The translations under genes were made by a program, and so were the position numbers. Shown in pieces: positions 8,079 through 15,428 of a DNA stretch of 64,000 nucleotides. The notes under the pieces were generated by a model. That model saw only the letters and a list, made by a program, of their open reading frames with translations. It had not been told where the DNA came from and did no database searches. This DNA comes from Galbitalea sp036266835 (GTDB taxonomy: Bacteria > Actinomycetota > Actinomycetes > Actinomycetales > Microbacteriaceae): assembly GCA_036266835.1 (NCBI GenBank), contig DATAXD010000013.1:1-64000 (forward strand). The letters run 5' to 3'. Numbering within the stretch: position 1 is the stretch's first letter; each line of letters opens with the position of its first letter.

Positions 8079-9089
8079 ATGGCCACCCTGAGTGACGTCG
8101 CGGCGCGCGCTGGCGTATCTGTCTCGGCGGTGTCCCGCGTGCTCAGTAACGCCTCGACGTCGCGGGTGAGCGGAGCAACCAGGCAACGCATCGAAGATGC
8201 CGCCCGCGAACTCGACTATCGTCCCAATTTCGCCGCACGAGCACTGAAGCTGTCGCGGACGAATGTCGTTGCCCTGGTGGTCCCCGATCTCACCAACGCG
8301 ATCTTCAGTGAACTGATGCGGGGGGTCGACGAAGGCGCCAGGGAGCTCGGCTACATGGTGCTGCTGGCTCGCGCCGAAAGCCTCAGGCCCGCATCCGAGA
8401 CGATCGCCCACCTCGTCGGCGAGGGACGTGTCGACGGGGTGCTCGTGCAGGTCGGCGACTCGATGTCGGACGCCGACCTCATCCCGATCATGGAGGGCAC
8501 CGTCCCTGCGGTTCTCATCAACTCGCGCCGGGCGGGCGGAGTTGGTTCGGTGGTCCTACCGGATCAGGCGGGCGCGGGAGTTGCTGTGGATCACCTCGTC
8601 TCGCTCGGTCACCGCAAGATCGGTCTGATCAATGGCTTGCCGACCACTGATTCTGCGCAGCGCCGGGGCGAAGGCTTCCTCGCGGCCATGGCCGCAGCGG
8701 GGGTGCCGGTGCAGCCTGACCACGTAACCAACCTCGGCTATACCTCCACGCAGGGGCGTGCCGCGTTTTCGCACTTCGCATCACTGGCCGACCAACCGAG
8801 CGCGCTGGTCGTGTCGAACATCAACGCCGCGTTCGGCGCGCTCCTCGAGGCGCGAGCCCGAGGCATCCGGGTTCCGGAGGACCTTTCGATCGTCGGCATC
8901 CACGATGCATGGACGGCTGAAAACAGCTGGCCACCCCTGACGACGGTGAAAATGCCGCTGTACGAACTCGGGCGGGTATCGATGAACGCGATATTTGAGC
9001 GAATCCGGTCGGGATCCGCCGAGGATCTGGTGATCGGGGATCCGCCGCCCCTACTCGTGCCGCGCGCGTCAACGGCGAAGGTGGGATAG
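8079..9089 (+). CDS. LacI-family transcriptional regulator
   Basis: This 336-residue LacI/GalR regulator has the N-terminal helix-turn-helix ATLSDVAARAGVSVSAVSRV (residues 2-21), a hinge helix ending in NFAARALK, and a periplasmic-binding-protein-like effector domain to the C-terminus. It lies 40 bases after the MaoC gene in the same direction, so it is probably the last gene of the caiB operon. The CG-centred palindrome TCAAACGATTGA before caiB, and again before the sugar lipoprotein gene, is the best candidate binding site. The effector is probably a sugar or sugar acid of the island. Confidence 0.9.
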   Translation: MATLSDVAARAGVSVSAVSRVLSNASTSRVSGATRQRIEDAARELDYRPNFAARALKLSRTNVVALVVPDLTNAIFSELMRGVDEGARELGYMVLLARAESLRPASETIAHLVGEGRVDGVLVQVGDSMSDADLIPIMEGTVPAVLINSRRAGGVGSVVLPDQAGAGVAVDHLVSLGHRKIGLINGLPTTDSAQRRGEGFLAAMAAAGVPVQPDHVTNLGYTSTQGRAAFSHFASLADQPSALVVSNINAAFGALLEARARGIRVPEDLSIVGIHDAWTAENSWPPLTTVKMPLYELGRVSMNAIFERIRSGSAEDLVIGDPPPLLVPRASTAKVG

Positions 9090-9157
9090 CTATTCAACAG
9101 ACCAATTAGGCAAAAAATCACTGTTTTGGAGTACTTTTCCCGAAATATGACCAAATA

Positions 9158-9166
9158 CATCTAATG
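9158..9166. promoter_or_regulatory. Candidate GntR operator upstream of AKR copy 2
   Basis: CATCTAATG differs by one base from the palindrome CATCnGATG seen at 12384. It lies eight bases upstream of a good -10 box (TATGAT, 9174-9179) and 38 bases before the AKR start. It is nested in a wider imperfect inverted repeat with CCAAA (9151-9155) and TTTGG (9167-9171) arms. Confidence 0.4.
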
Positions 9167-9173
9167 TTTGGCC

Positions 9174-9179
9174 TATGAT
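9174..9179 (+). promoter_or_regulatory. Predicted -10 box of the AKR-fucD operon
   Basis: TATGAT lies 25 bases ahead of the AKR start codon and close to the consensus TATAAT. No clear -35 box is seen at the correct distance, which fits an activator-dependent or weak promoter. The candidate GntR site lies immediately upstream. Confidence 0.35.
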
Positions 9180-9203
9180 CGAAGGACGGTGAAAGGACTT
9201 GCC

Positions 9204-10190
9204 ATGCGGATGCGCGCAACGCGGCGCGGTCTCCGGCTAACGGAGCTCGGTCTTGGTGTCGCGCAATTCGGCAATCTCTACCGTGAGACCACCGACGACG
9301 AGGCTGCGGGCGCCGTCGAGGCAGCCTGGCGCGCGGGTATTCGTTACTTCGACACCGCCCCGCACTACGGGCTTGGATTGGCCGAGCGCCGCCTCGGGGA
9401 ACTGCTGCGCGCGTACCCGCGCGGCGACTATGTGATCTCGACAAAGGTCGGACGACTGTTGGTTCCGAGCCCCGAGACCGCCGACCGCTTGGACGACGAG
9501 GGCTTCGCAGTTGCGGCGTCCAGTCGCAGGCAATGGGACTTCAGCCGCGACGGCATCCTGCGCTCGATTGAGGACTCGCTCGAGCGCACCGGACTCGACT
9601 ACTTCGACGTCCTTTACCTGCACGACCCCGACGATCACGTGGAGCAGGCGACGACCGAGGGCATCGCGACCCTGATCGAGCTGCGCGAGCAGGGCGTCGT
9701 GAAGGCGGTCGGTGCTGGCATGAAGCAGTCCGAGGCTCTCGCGACGCTCATTGGTCGTGCCGACGTCGACCTCGTCATGCTTGCGGGCCGCTACACGCTG
9801 CTTGAGCAGGGCGCACTGGATGAGTTGCTGCCACTCGCCATGGATCGGGGGGTGGGGATCGTGATCGCGGGGGTTTACAACACCGGGCTGCTCAGTTCCC
9901 CGCGGCCGGCCGCCAACGCGAAGTACGAGTACGAGGATGCCCCGGTCGAGTTGATTGCGCGCGCCGGGCTGATAGCCGACATCTGCGAAGACCATGGAGT
10001 GACACTTCCCGAGGCCGCGTTGAACTTTCCGCTCATGCACCCCGCCGTCGTATCCGTCGTCGTTGGATCCAGAAACTCCGAGCAGGTCGACAGCAATGTC
10101 GAGCGTTACCAGACGCCGATCCCCGACGCCCTGTGGCGTGCGCTCGCCGCCGAGCACCTCATCCCCGAACTCGCCATCCAACCCAAGTAA
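9204..10190 (+). CDS. Aldo/keto reductase, L-fucose 1-dehydrogenase-like, copy 2
   Basis: This 328-residue AKR is closely similar to the one at 3358. The tetrad is Asp50 and Tyr55 in YFDTAPHYG, Lys81 in STKVGRL, and His140 in LYLHDPDD. It is predicted to oxidise an L-sugar to its lactone. ATG 9204 was chosen because AAAGGA (9192-9197) stands six bases upstream; an upstream TTG in frame lacks such a site. It is followed after 40 bases by the L-fuconate dehydratase gene, which supports an L-fucose-type substrate. Confidence 0.87.
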   Translation: MRMRATRRGLRLTELGLGVAQFGNLYRETTDDEAAGAVEAAWRAGIRYFDTAPHYGLGLAERRLGELLRAYPRGDYVISTKVGRLLVPSPETADRLDDEGFAVAASSRRQWDFSRDGILRSIEDSLERTGLDYFDVLYLHDPDDHVEQATTEGIATLIELREQGVVKAVGAGMKQSEALATLIGRADVDLVMLAGRYTLLEQGALDELLPLAMDRGVGIVIAGVYNTGLLSSPRPAANAKYEYEDAPVELIARAGLIADICEDHGVTLPEAALNFPLMHPAVVSVVVGSRNSEQVDSNVERYQTPIPDALWRALAAEHLIPELAIQPK

Positions 10191-10230
10191 TCGCCCTCCC
10201 GAGACATCTCTCGTCTGACAGGACCAAAGA

Positions 10231-11541
10231 ATGCCGACCATTACCGCCGTGACGACGCACGATGTGCGTTTTCCGACCTCGTTGACCGCCGACGGTTCCG
10301 ATGCGATGAACAAGGACGGAGACTACTCCGCCGCCTACGTGGTCATCCACACCGACGACGAAGCGGTGAAGGGGTACGGATTCACGTTCACGATCGGTCG
10401 CGGAAATGACCTGTGCGCGGAGGCAGCTCGACAGCGCGGGCTTCCACTGGTTGGCCTGGACGTCGCGGCCGCCGTCGCCGACCTCGGCACGGTTTACCGT
10501 GAGCTCAAGGGCGACACTCAGCTTCGCTGGCTCGGGCCGGAGAAAGGCGTCGAGCATCTCGCGATGGCCGCCGTCATGAACGCGATGTGGGACCTGGCGG
10601 CACGGGTCGCCGGCAAGCCGCTCTGGAAGCTGCTGAGCGACATGACGCCCGAGCAGCTGGTTGACGTCGCGGACCTGCAGTACCTTTCCGACGCGCTCAC
10701 GCGCGAAGAGGCAGTCGCCATGCTCGAATCGATGATGGACTCTCGGGCCGAGCGCGAGGCCCACCTCGCGAAGTCCGGCTACCCCTGCTACACGACGAGC
10801 GCTGGATGGCTCGGCTACAGCGACGACAAGCTGCGGCGACTGCTGCAGGAGGCCGTCGACGAGGGCTACCAGCACGTCAAGCTGAAGGTCGGCGCGAGCC
10901 GCGAGGAGGATGTGCGTCGCCTCGGGATTGCCCGCGAAGTGGTCGGCTGGGAGGCGAAGATCATGATCGACGCGAACCAGGTGTGGGATGTCCCCGAGGC
11001 GATCGAATGGATCGGCGAGCTTGCCCAGTTCAAGCCGCTGTGGATCGAGGAGCCCACGAGTCCCGACGACGTGCTCGGCCATGCCGCAATCCGCAAAGCG
11101 GTAGCTCCGATCGGCGTCGCTACCGGCGAGCACGGTATGAACCGGGTGCTGTTCAAGCAGCTGTTCCAGGCCGAGGCGATCGACTTCTGCCAGCTGGACT
11201 CTGCCCGTCTCGCGAGTATCAACGAGATCCTTAGCGTCTACCTGATGGCGAAGAAGTTCGGGATCCCGGTATGCCCGCACGCGGGGGGTGTGGGGCTGTG
11301 CGAGCTCGTGCAGCACCTGTCGATTTTCGACTACATCGCGGTTTCCGGCACGCTTGAGAATCGGGTCACCGAGTACGTCGATCACCTCCACGAGCACTTC
11401 GTCGACCCGTGCATCGTCAGGAACGGCGCATATGTTTTGCCGACTCAGCCGGGTTACAGCGCGCAGTTGTTCGACGCATCCGTCGCCGATTACAGCTATC
11501 CGAACGGAAGTTACTGGGCGTCGTCTTCCGCTTCGTCCTGA
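10231..11541 (+). CDS. L-fuconate dehydratase (enolase superfamily)
   Basis: This 436-residue enzyme is expected to dehydrate L-fuconate to 2-keto-3-deoxy-L-fuconate. Its length and active site match characterised L-fuconate dehydratase: HVKLKVG with Lys217 and Lys219, metal ligands Asp247 (MIDANQVWD), Glu273 or Glu274 (WIEEPTSPDD) and Glu300 (GEHGMNR), and His350 in PHAGGVGLCE as the acid/base partner. The Lys219/His350 positions agree, within one residue, with those I recall for the Xanthomonas enzyme. This is the most diagnostic gene for the pathway. It ends 31 bases inside the convergent GntR gene. Confidence 0.9.
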   Translation: MPTITAVTTHDVRFPTSLTADGSDAMNKDGDYSAAYVVIHTDDEAVKGYGFTFTIGRGNDLCAEAARQRGLPLVGLDVAAAVADLGTVYRELKGDTQLRWLGPEKGVEHLAMAAVMNAMWDLAARVAGKPLWKLLSDMTPEQLVDVADLQYLSDALTREEAVAMLESMMDSRAEREAHLAKSGYPCYTTSAGWLGYSDDKLRRLLQEAVDEGYQHVKLKVGASREEDVRRLGIAREVVGWEAKIMIDANQVWDVPEAIEWIGELAQFKPLWIEEPTSPDDVLGHAAIRKAVAPIGVATGEHGMNRVLFKQLFQAEAIDFCQLDSARLASINEILSVYLMAKKFGIPVCPHAGGVGLCELVQHLSIFDYIAVSGTLENRVTEYVDHLHEHFVDPCIVRNGAYVLPTQPGYSAQLFDASVADYSYPNGSYWASSSASS

Positions 11542-12266
11542 AGCGAGTCCTCGACCACCAGCAGGTGGTGGTTCATGAGGAGGCGCGCGCGGTCGGGCTG
11601 GTGCGCCTGAAGCGCAGCGAGGATCGCGAGATGCTCGGCGTGGGCGTTCCGCACCTGATCGTGGTTGTGCAGTCCGAGCCAGAGTCGCGCTCGGGACGTG
11701 CGGCTGGCGAGCGCATCGATCAGGGCTGCCAGCGGTGAGTTATTGGAACTCTGGGCGATGATGTGGTGAAAAGCGATATCGGCGTCGAGGATGACACTGT
11801 GATCGAACTCGCTGCCGCCCACCACCAGGGGCTCGATGTTGTGGAGCACAGCCGCGGCGTCGCGCAGCTGCTCGTCGGTGATGTACAGCGCGGCTCGAGC
11901 GGCCGCTTCCGTTTCGAGCACGCGGCGCACGGAATGCAGGTCGTGCCGATGCTCGGGCGTCTGCAGGTCGACCATGAAACCCATGGGCGCGAGCAGCAGG
12001 CTTGAGTCCAGCGATGTCACGTAGGTCCCGTCGCCCTGTCTGGTCTCGAGCACGCCCATGATGCACAGCGCGCGGACACCCTCGCGAAGGGAACCGCGAG
12101 AGACGCCGAGCGCGATCGCGAGATCCTTTTCGATCGGGAGCCGGGCGCCCGGGCCCAGGGCGCCGGTCGTGATCATCCGCTTGATGCCCTGAAGGACTAC
12201 GTCGGTCTGTGACTGCCCGCCGGGACCCTGCAGCTCGCCCGTCTCCGCGGTCTCCACCGATGTCAT
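11511..12266 (-). CDS. GntR-family (FadR/FCD) transcriptional regulator, copy 2
   Basis: This 251-residue FCD regulator has a winged helix-turn-helix (about residues 22-90, recognition region LAIALGVSRGSLREGVRAL) and a C-terminal FCD domain with the usual Asp/His ligand pattern (DADIAFHHIIA). It lies between the two dehydratase genes, convergent with fuconate dehydratase and divergent from the second enolase-superfamily gene. The intergenic palindrome CATCAGATG (12384-12392) and related copies before the AKR and the transporter make it a plausible pathway regulator responding to a sugar acid. Confidence 0.88.
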   Translation of the reverse strand: MTSVETAETGELQGPGGQSQTDVVLQGIKRMITTGALGPGARLPIEKDLAIALGVSRGSLREGVRALCIMGVLETRQGDGTYVTSLDSSLLLAPMGFMVDLQTPEHRHDLHSVRRVLETEAAARAALYITDEQLRDAAAVLHNIEPLVVGGSEFDHSVILDADIAFHHIIAQSSNNSPLAALIDALASRTSRARLWLGLHNHDQVRNAHAEHLAILAALQAHQPDRARLLMNHHLLVVEDSLQDEAEDDAQ

Positions 12267-12383
12267 GCGGTAATTCTAGGGCTCCCCAGTAGCGGGATGT
12301 CACGAGCAGCGCACGCCGAAAGATCGGACCAATGAAAAAGAACGCGGGCAATCGCATGAGAATCTCCGCAATAATGGGGCATA

Positions 12384-12392
12384 CATCAGATG
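12384..12392. promoter_or_regulatory. Candidate GntR operator between regulator and dehydratase
   Basis: CATCAGATG is a perfect 4-1-4 palindrome in the divergent region between the GntR gene and the dehydratase at 12427. Related sites with one mismatch lie at 9158 and 15244, all in promoters of island operons. Short odd-centred palindromes are usual for FCD-type GntR dimers. Confidence 0.45.
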
Positions 12393-12426
12393 AAACGGCC
12401 CTAACGACCAGGTGAGGCAACCCCCG

Positions 12427-13608
12427 ATGCAGAACGACCACGGCGCCACCGATGACACCTTTTCGGTGGCGAGCGTGCGCGCGGTGCTCCTGTCCGCGGT
12501 CTATCCGCCCGGCGAGGAACTCACCTGGGTCGGCGGCACCATCCGCTCGTGGGACGCAGCGCTGGTCGAGGTGACGCTTGCGGACGGAACCACCGGGCTC
12601 GGTGAAGCCGGCGCCGGCATCATGGCGGCAACGACCGTGCCGGGCATCGTCAGCGCATTCGAGCCGTATCTTCTTGGCCACGAATTCGGTGGACCGCTGG
12701 AGGTCGCCGATCACCTGCGCGGCTACACAGCATTCTGGTCGCGCGGCGGCATCCTGAACGGTGTGGCGGGCGCCATCGAGACGGCCTGCCTCGACGCGGT
12801 CGCGAAGCGGCGCGGCGTTCCCGCGTACGAGCTGCTCGGCGGACTACGCCGGGAGTCGATTGAGACCTACGCCAGCGGCGGACTCGGCACGACGTTTGAC
12901 GAGATCTCCAACTGGATGTTCGCCCAGGTCGATCGCGGATTCGGCACCGTGAAGTTCCGTGCGATGACCGACCCGGATACGACGATCCGGTTACTGGATC
13001 ATGTCACCGCCCAACTGCCCGCCGGCATCCGATTCGTTCTGGATGCGGTGCAGGGCTGCGCATCGTCGCCGTGGCCGGTTGACGATGCGATCCGTGTCGG
13101 CCTCGAGGTCGCGCGCCACGGGGCGCGCTGGTACGAGGAGCCGTGCTTCGCCGACGACCTCGCCGGTTTTGCGCGCGTTCGAGCCGCCGTGGACGTTCCG
13201 ATTTCGGGCGTCGAGTCCAACGGCACGGTGCGCGAGTTCGCCGAACTCATCGCCTCGGGCGGCATCGACATCGCCCAGCCGGATGTCACCTTCGTGGGCG
13301 GACCACGAGCGTTCTCGCGGGTCGCCACCCTGGCAAGCGGAGGCGGGATCAACTGTGTTCCCCACGTCTGGGGCAGTGGCGTAACGTTCTCGGCCAACCT
13401 GCACACCGTTCTCGCAGAACCCGCCGTCGAGCTGTTCGAGTACTGCACCCTCCCGAACCCGCTGCGTGACGCACTCCTTGTCGAACCGGTCGGATTCGAG
13501 GCCGGGCGGCTGACTGCTCCCACCGCACCCGGACTCGGAGTGCAACTCTCCGCGGAGCTTGAGAGACGCTTTGCATTCGTCCCGGGAGGTGGCCATGTCA
13601 TCCGCTGA
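12427..13608 (+). CDS. Mandelate racemase/muconate lactonizing-family dehydratase
   Basis: This 393-residue protein belongs to the enolase superfamily. The catalytic scaffold is readable: Lys176 and Arg178 (VKFRAM, in the place of the usual KxK), metal ligands Asp206, Glu237 or Glu238 (WYEEP) and Glu263 (GVESNG), and His313 in VPHVWGSG. The Arg in place of the second Lys leaves His313 as the likely single acid/base. It probably dehydrates an aldonate or cycloisomerises a lactone of a sugar other than fuconate. GGTGAGG upstream supports ATG 12427. The RraA-fold gene overlaps its 3' end by 14 bases, suggesting consecutive reactions. Confidence 0.8.
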   Translation: MQNDHGATDDTFSVASVRAVLLSAVYPPGEELTWVGGTIRSWDAALVEVTLADGTTGLGEAGAGIMAATTVPGIVSAFEPYLLGHEFGGPLEVADHLRGYTAFWSRGGILNGVAGAIETACLDAVAKRRGVPAYELLGGLRRESIETYASGGLGTTFDEISNWMFAQVDRGFGTVKFRAMTDPDTTIRLLDHVTAQLPAGIRFVLDAVQGCASSPWPVDDAIRVGLEVARHGARWYEEPCFADDLAGFARVRAAVDVPISGVESNGTVREFAELIASGGIDIAQPDVTFVGGPRAFSRVATLASGGGINCVPHVWGSGVTFSANLHTVLAEPAVELFEYCTLPNPLRDALLVEPVGFEAGRLTAPTAPGLGVQLSAELERRFAFVPGGGHVIR

Positions 13609-14266
13609 TCGCGAACCCTTCGCGGCTCTCCCGGGCGACGGGCGCATTACCGGCGCCATCCTCAGCGACTCTTTGGACGCCGCCGGTCGGCGCGGCCAGG
13701 TACTCGACCGACGGCTGGCCCCGCTGGTGCCCGGATCCCGGGCCTTCGGTCGGGCGTGGACGTGTCACTTCGAGCCAACCGACGATGACACCCCGGTTGA
13801 TCCGTACGGGGCGGCCATTGACTACATCTCCGACATCCGCCCGGGCGAGATTGCGGTCATCGGCACCAACGCCAGCAACCGCTCAGCCTTCTGGGGTGAA
13901 CTCTTCAGCGCGGCGGCCCTCGGTGCGGGCGCTGTGGGTGTGGTCACGGACGGCAATCTCAGGGACACCGATAAGATCGCGGGCCTCGGCTTTCCCGCAT
14001 TCTCAATTTCCCGTCGACCACTCGACTATCGCGCCAGGATGCGGGTGGCCTCGACCGGCGCGACGGTGATCCTGGAGGGCGTCGCGATCTCGAGTGGCGA
14101 CCTGGTTCTGGCGGACGACGACGGTGTGGTCGTCGTCCCGCGCGAGATCGAAGGGCGGGTGCTCGAACTTGCACGAGCACGGGTCGCGGCCGAAACCACC
14201 GTGCTGTCGGAGCTGCTCGCCGGCGAAACCCTTCGAGCGGTTTGGGACAGGCACGGCGTGCTCTGA
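13595..14266 (+). CDS. RraA-family protein (HMG/CHA aldolase fold)
   Basis: This 223-residue protein has the RraA/HMG-CHA aldolase fold. The key segment is GVVTDGNLRD (115-124), giving the conserved Asp119, Arg123 and Asp124, and the upstream FWGELF motif (99-104) is also typical. Enzymes of this family cleave 4-hydroxy-2-oxo acids to pyruvate or decarboxylate oxaloacetate; others only bind RNase E. GGAGGT directly upstream fixes ATG 13595, inside the end of the dehydratase gene. Inference: it cleaves the 2-keto-3-deoxy acid produced by its neighbour. A regulatory RraA role is unlikely in this setting. Confidence 0.75.
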   Translation: MSSADREPFAALPGDGRITGAILSDSLDAAGRRGQVLDRRLAPLVPGSRAFGRAWTCHFEPTDDDTPVDPYGAAIDYISDIRPGEIAVIGTNASNRSAFWGELFSAAALGAGAVGVVTDGNLRDTDKIAGLGFPAFSISRRPLDYRARMRVASTGATVILEGVAISSGDLVLADDDGVVVVPREIEGRVLELARARVAAETTVLSELLAGETLRAVWDRHGVL

Positions 14267-14286
14267 CGCGCGCGGATTGGGAGCTC

Positions 14287-15168
14287 ATGAGCACTGTTAT
14301 CGACGCACACCAGCACGTCTGGGACCTCACGCGCTCGCGGTACGACTGGCTCGGTCCCGACCTCGCCCCGATCGACCGAACGATTGAGTTCGCGGAACTC
14401 AGACCGTCGCTGCGCAGGGCCGGCGTCGACGGCACCGTCCTCGTTCAGTCCGCGGATACGCCCGATGACACCGAGCTCATGCTGGACGTTGCCGCCAACA
14501 ATCCCGAGGTGGTCGCGGTCGTCGCGTACCTGCCGCTGGGGCAACCGGATGAGGTCGCGAGCCAGGCCGAGAAGCTGCGCGATAACTCGCTCGTCGTGGG
14601 GGTGCGCAACCTCATCCACACCCTCCCCGATCCCGAATGGCTGCTCCGACCCGAGGTCGACGACAGCCTCGGCATCCTCGAGTCCGAAGGTTTGACCTTC
14701 GACGTCGTGTCCGTCCTTCCGGCTCATCTCGCGCTCGTGCCGAAACTGTCGGAGCGGCATCCGAAGCTCCGGATGGTCATCGACCACCTGTCGAAGCCGC
14801 CCATCGGCCTGGCCGAGCAAGAGCCCTGGTGGAGCCTGATTGCCGATGCCTCGAAGAGCCCCATGGTCTACGCAAAGGTGAGCGGCCTCTACTCGGCGAC
14901 CGCGGACTCCGGGTCGTGGACGGTCGACTCGGTTCGCCCGTACCTGCACCGCGCACTGGAGACCTTTGGATCGTCTCGGCTGATGTTCGGCGGCGACTGG
15001 CCGATCTCGATCCTCTCCGGGGGATATGACCGAGTCTGGGACGGGCTGCGCGAGTTAGTTTCGGAGTTGCCGCAGGTGGATCAAGCCCGAATCTGGTCAG
15101 AATCGGCGATCGAGTTTTACGGCATCGACCCCGCCCGGGTGGCCGCCGCAGTCGCCGCGAGGGCCTAA
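14287..15168 (+). CDS. Amidohydrolase-family sugar lactonase, copy 2
   Basis: This 293-residue amidohydrolase-2 protein is related to the one at 2496. Motifs are DAHQH (Asp6, His8, His10), VIDHLSKPP with His167, and GGDWP (235-239). It is expected to open the lactone formed by the AKR at 9204. ATG 14287 puts the HxH motif ten residues from the start, as in the paralogue; an in-frame upstream ATG at 14242 would overlap the RraA gene by 25 bases and add a non-conserved extension. It closes the second catabolic operon before the transporter promoter. Confidence 0.82.
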   Translation: MSTVIDAHQHVWDLTRSRYDWLGPDLAPIDRTIEFAELRPSLRRAGVDGTVLVQSADTPDDTELMLDVAANNPEVVAVVAYLPLGQPDEVASQAEKLRDNSLVVGVRNLIHTLPDPEWLLRPEVDDSLGILESEGLTFDVVSVLPAHLALVPKLSERHPKLRMVIDHLSKPPIGLAEQEPWWSLIADASKSPMVYAKVSGLYSATADSGSWTVDSVRPYLHRALETFGSSRLMFGGDWPISILSGGYDRVWDGLRELVSELPQVDQARIWSESAIEFYGIDPARVAAAVAARA

Positions 15169-15243
15169 TAATCCAATCACTTGGCGCACAAACCCGGATT
15201 TTGACCCAATAATTGACCAAATTGGAAGAATTTATGAGCGATT

Positions 15244-15258
15244 CATCTGATCTATAGT
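15244..15258 (+). promoter_or_regulatory. Transporter promoter -10 box with candidate GntR operator
   Basis: TATAGT (15253-15258) is a strong -10 box. CATCTGATC (15244-15252), one mismatch from the palindrome CATCnGATG, abuts it in the spacer region. This position between -35 and -10 is classic for repression. TTGACC copies at 15201 and 15213 do not give a standard spacing to this -10 box. Confidence 0.4.
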
Positions 15259-15298
15259 ACGATTTACCCCAGTCAGCGATCTGTCTCCAGACCGGTGC

Positions 15299-15310
15299 TC
15301 AAACGATTGA
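15299..15310. promoter_or_regulatory. Predicted LacI-family operator O1 upstream of the sugar lipoprotein gene
   Basis: TCAAACGATTGA is identical over 12 bases to the site before caiB (5236). It lies about 40 bases downstream of the predicted -10 box and 119 bases before the start codon. Together with the site at 15329 it forms a larger inverted repeat with 9-base perfect arms (GCTCAAACG 15297-15305 and CGTTTGAGC 15334-15342). Confidence 0.6.
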
Positions 15311-15328
15311 CCACAACCCTAGATCAGG

Positions 15329-15340
15329 TCTAACGTTTGA
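15329..15340. promoter_or_regulatory. Predicted LacI-family operator O2 upstream of the sugar lipoprotein gene
   Basis: TCTAACGTTTGA matches the TCAAnCGnTTGA pattern with one mismatch. Its centre is 30 bases (about three helical turns) from O1, so two LacI dimers could bind on the same face of the DNA. Confidence 0.5.
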
Positions 15341-15428
15341 GCAAAGGGACCGGATCCTGACTGAGCTGCACCAAGCTGCAGGTCCACAACGGCGTGTTCC
15401 TTGCGCCACAACATCACAAGGAGTGTCA

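Noticed and set aside
9100..15220. Recurring GACCAA hexamers (9100, 9149, 12327, 15215) as another operator family
   Set aside because: They resemble a GntR half-site, and CCAAATTGG at 15217 is palindromic. The flanks are not conserved, however, and a hexamer recurs easily by chance, so it is not listed as a feature.
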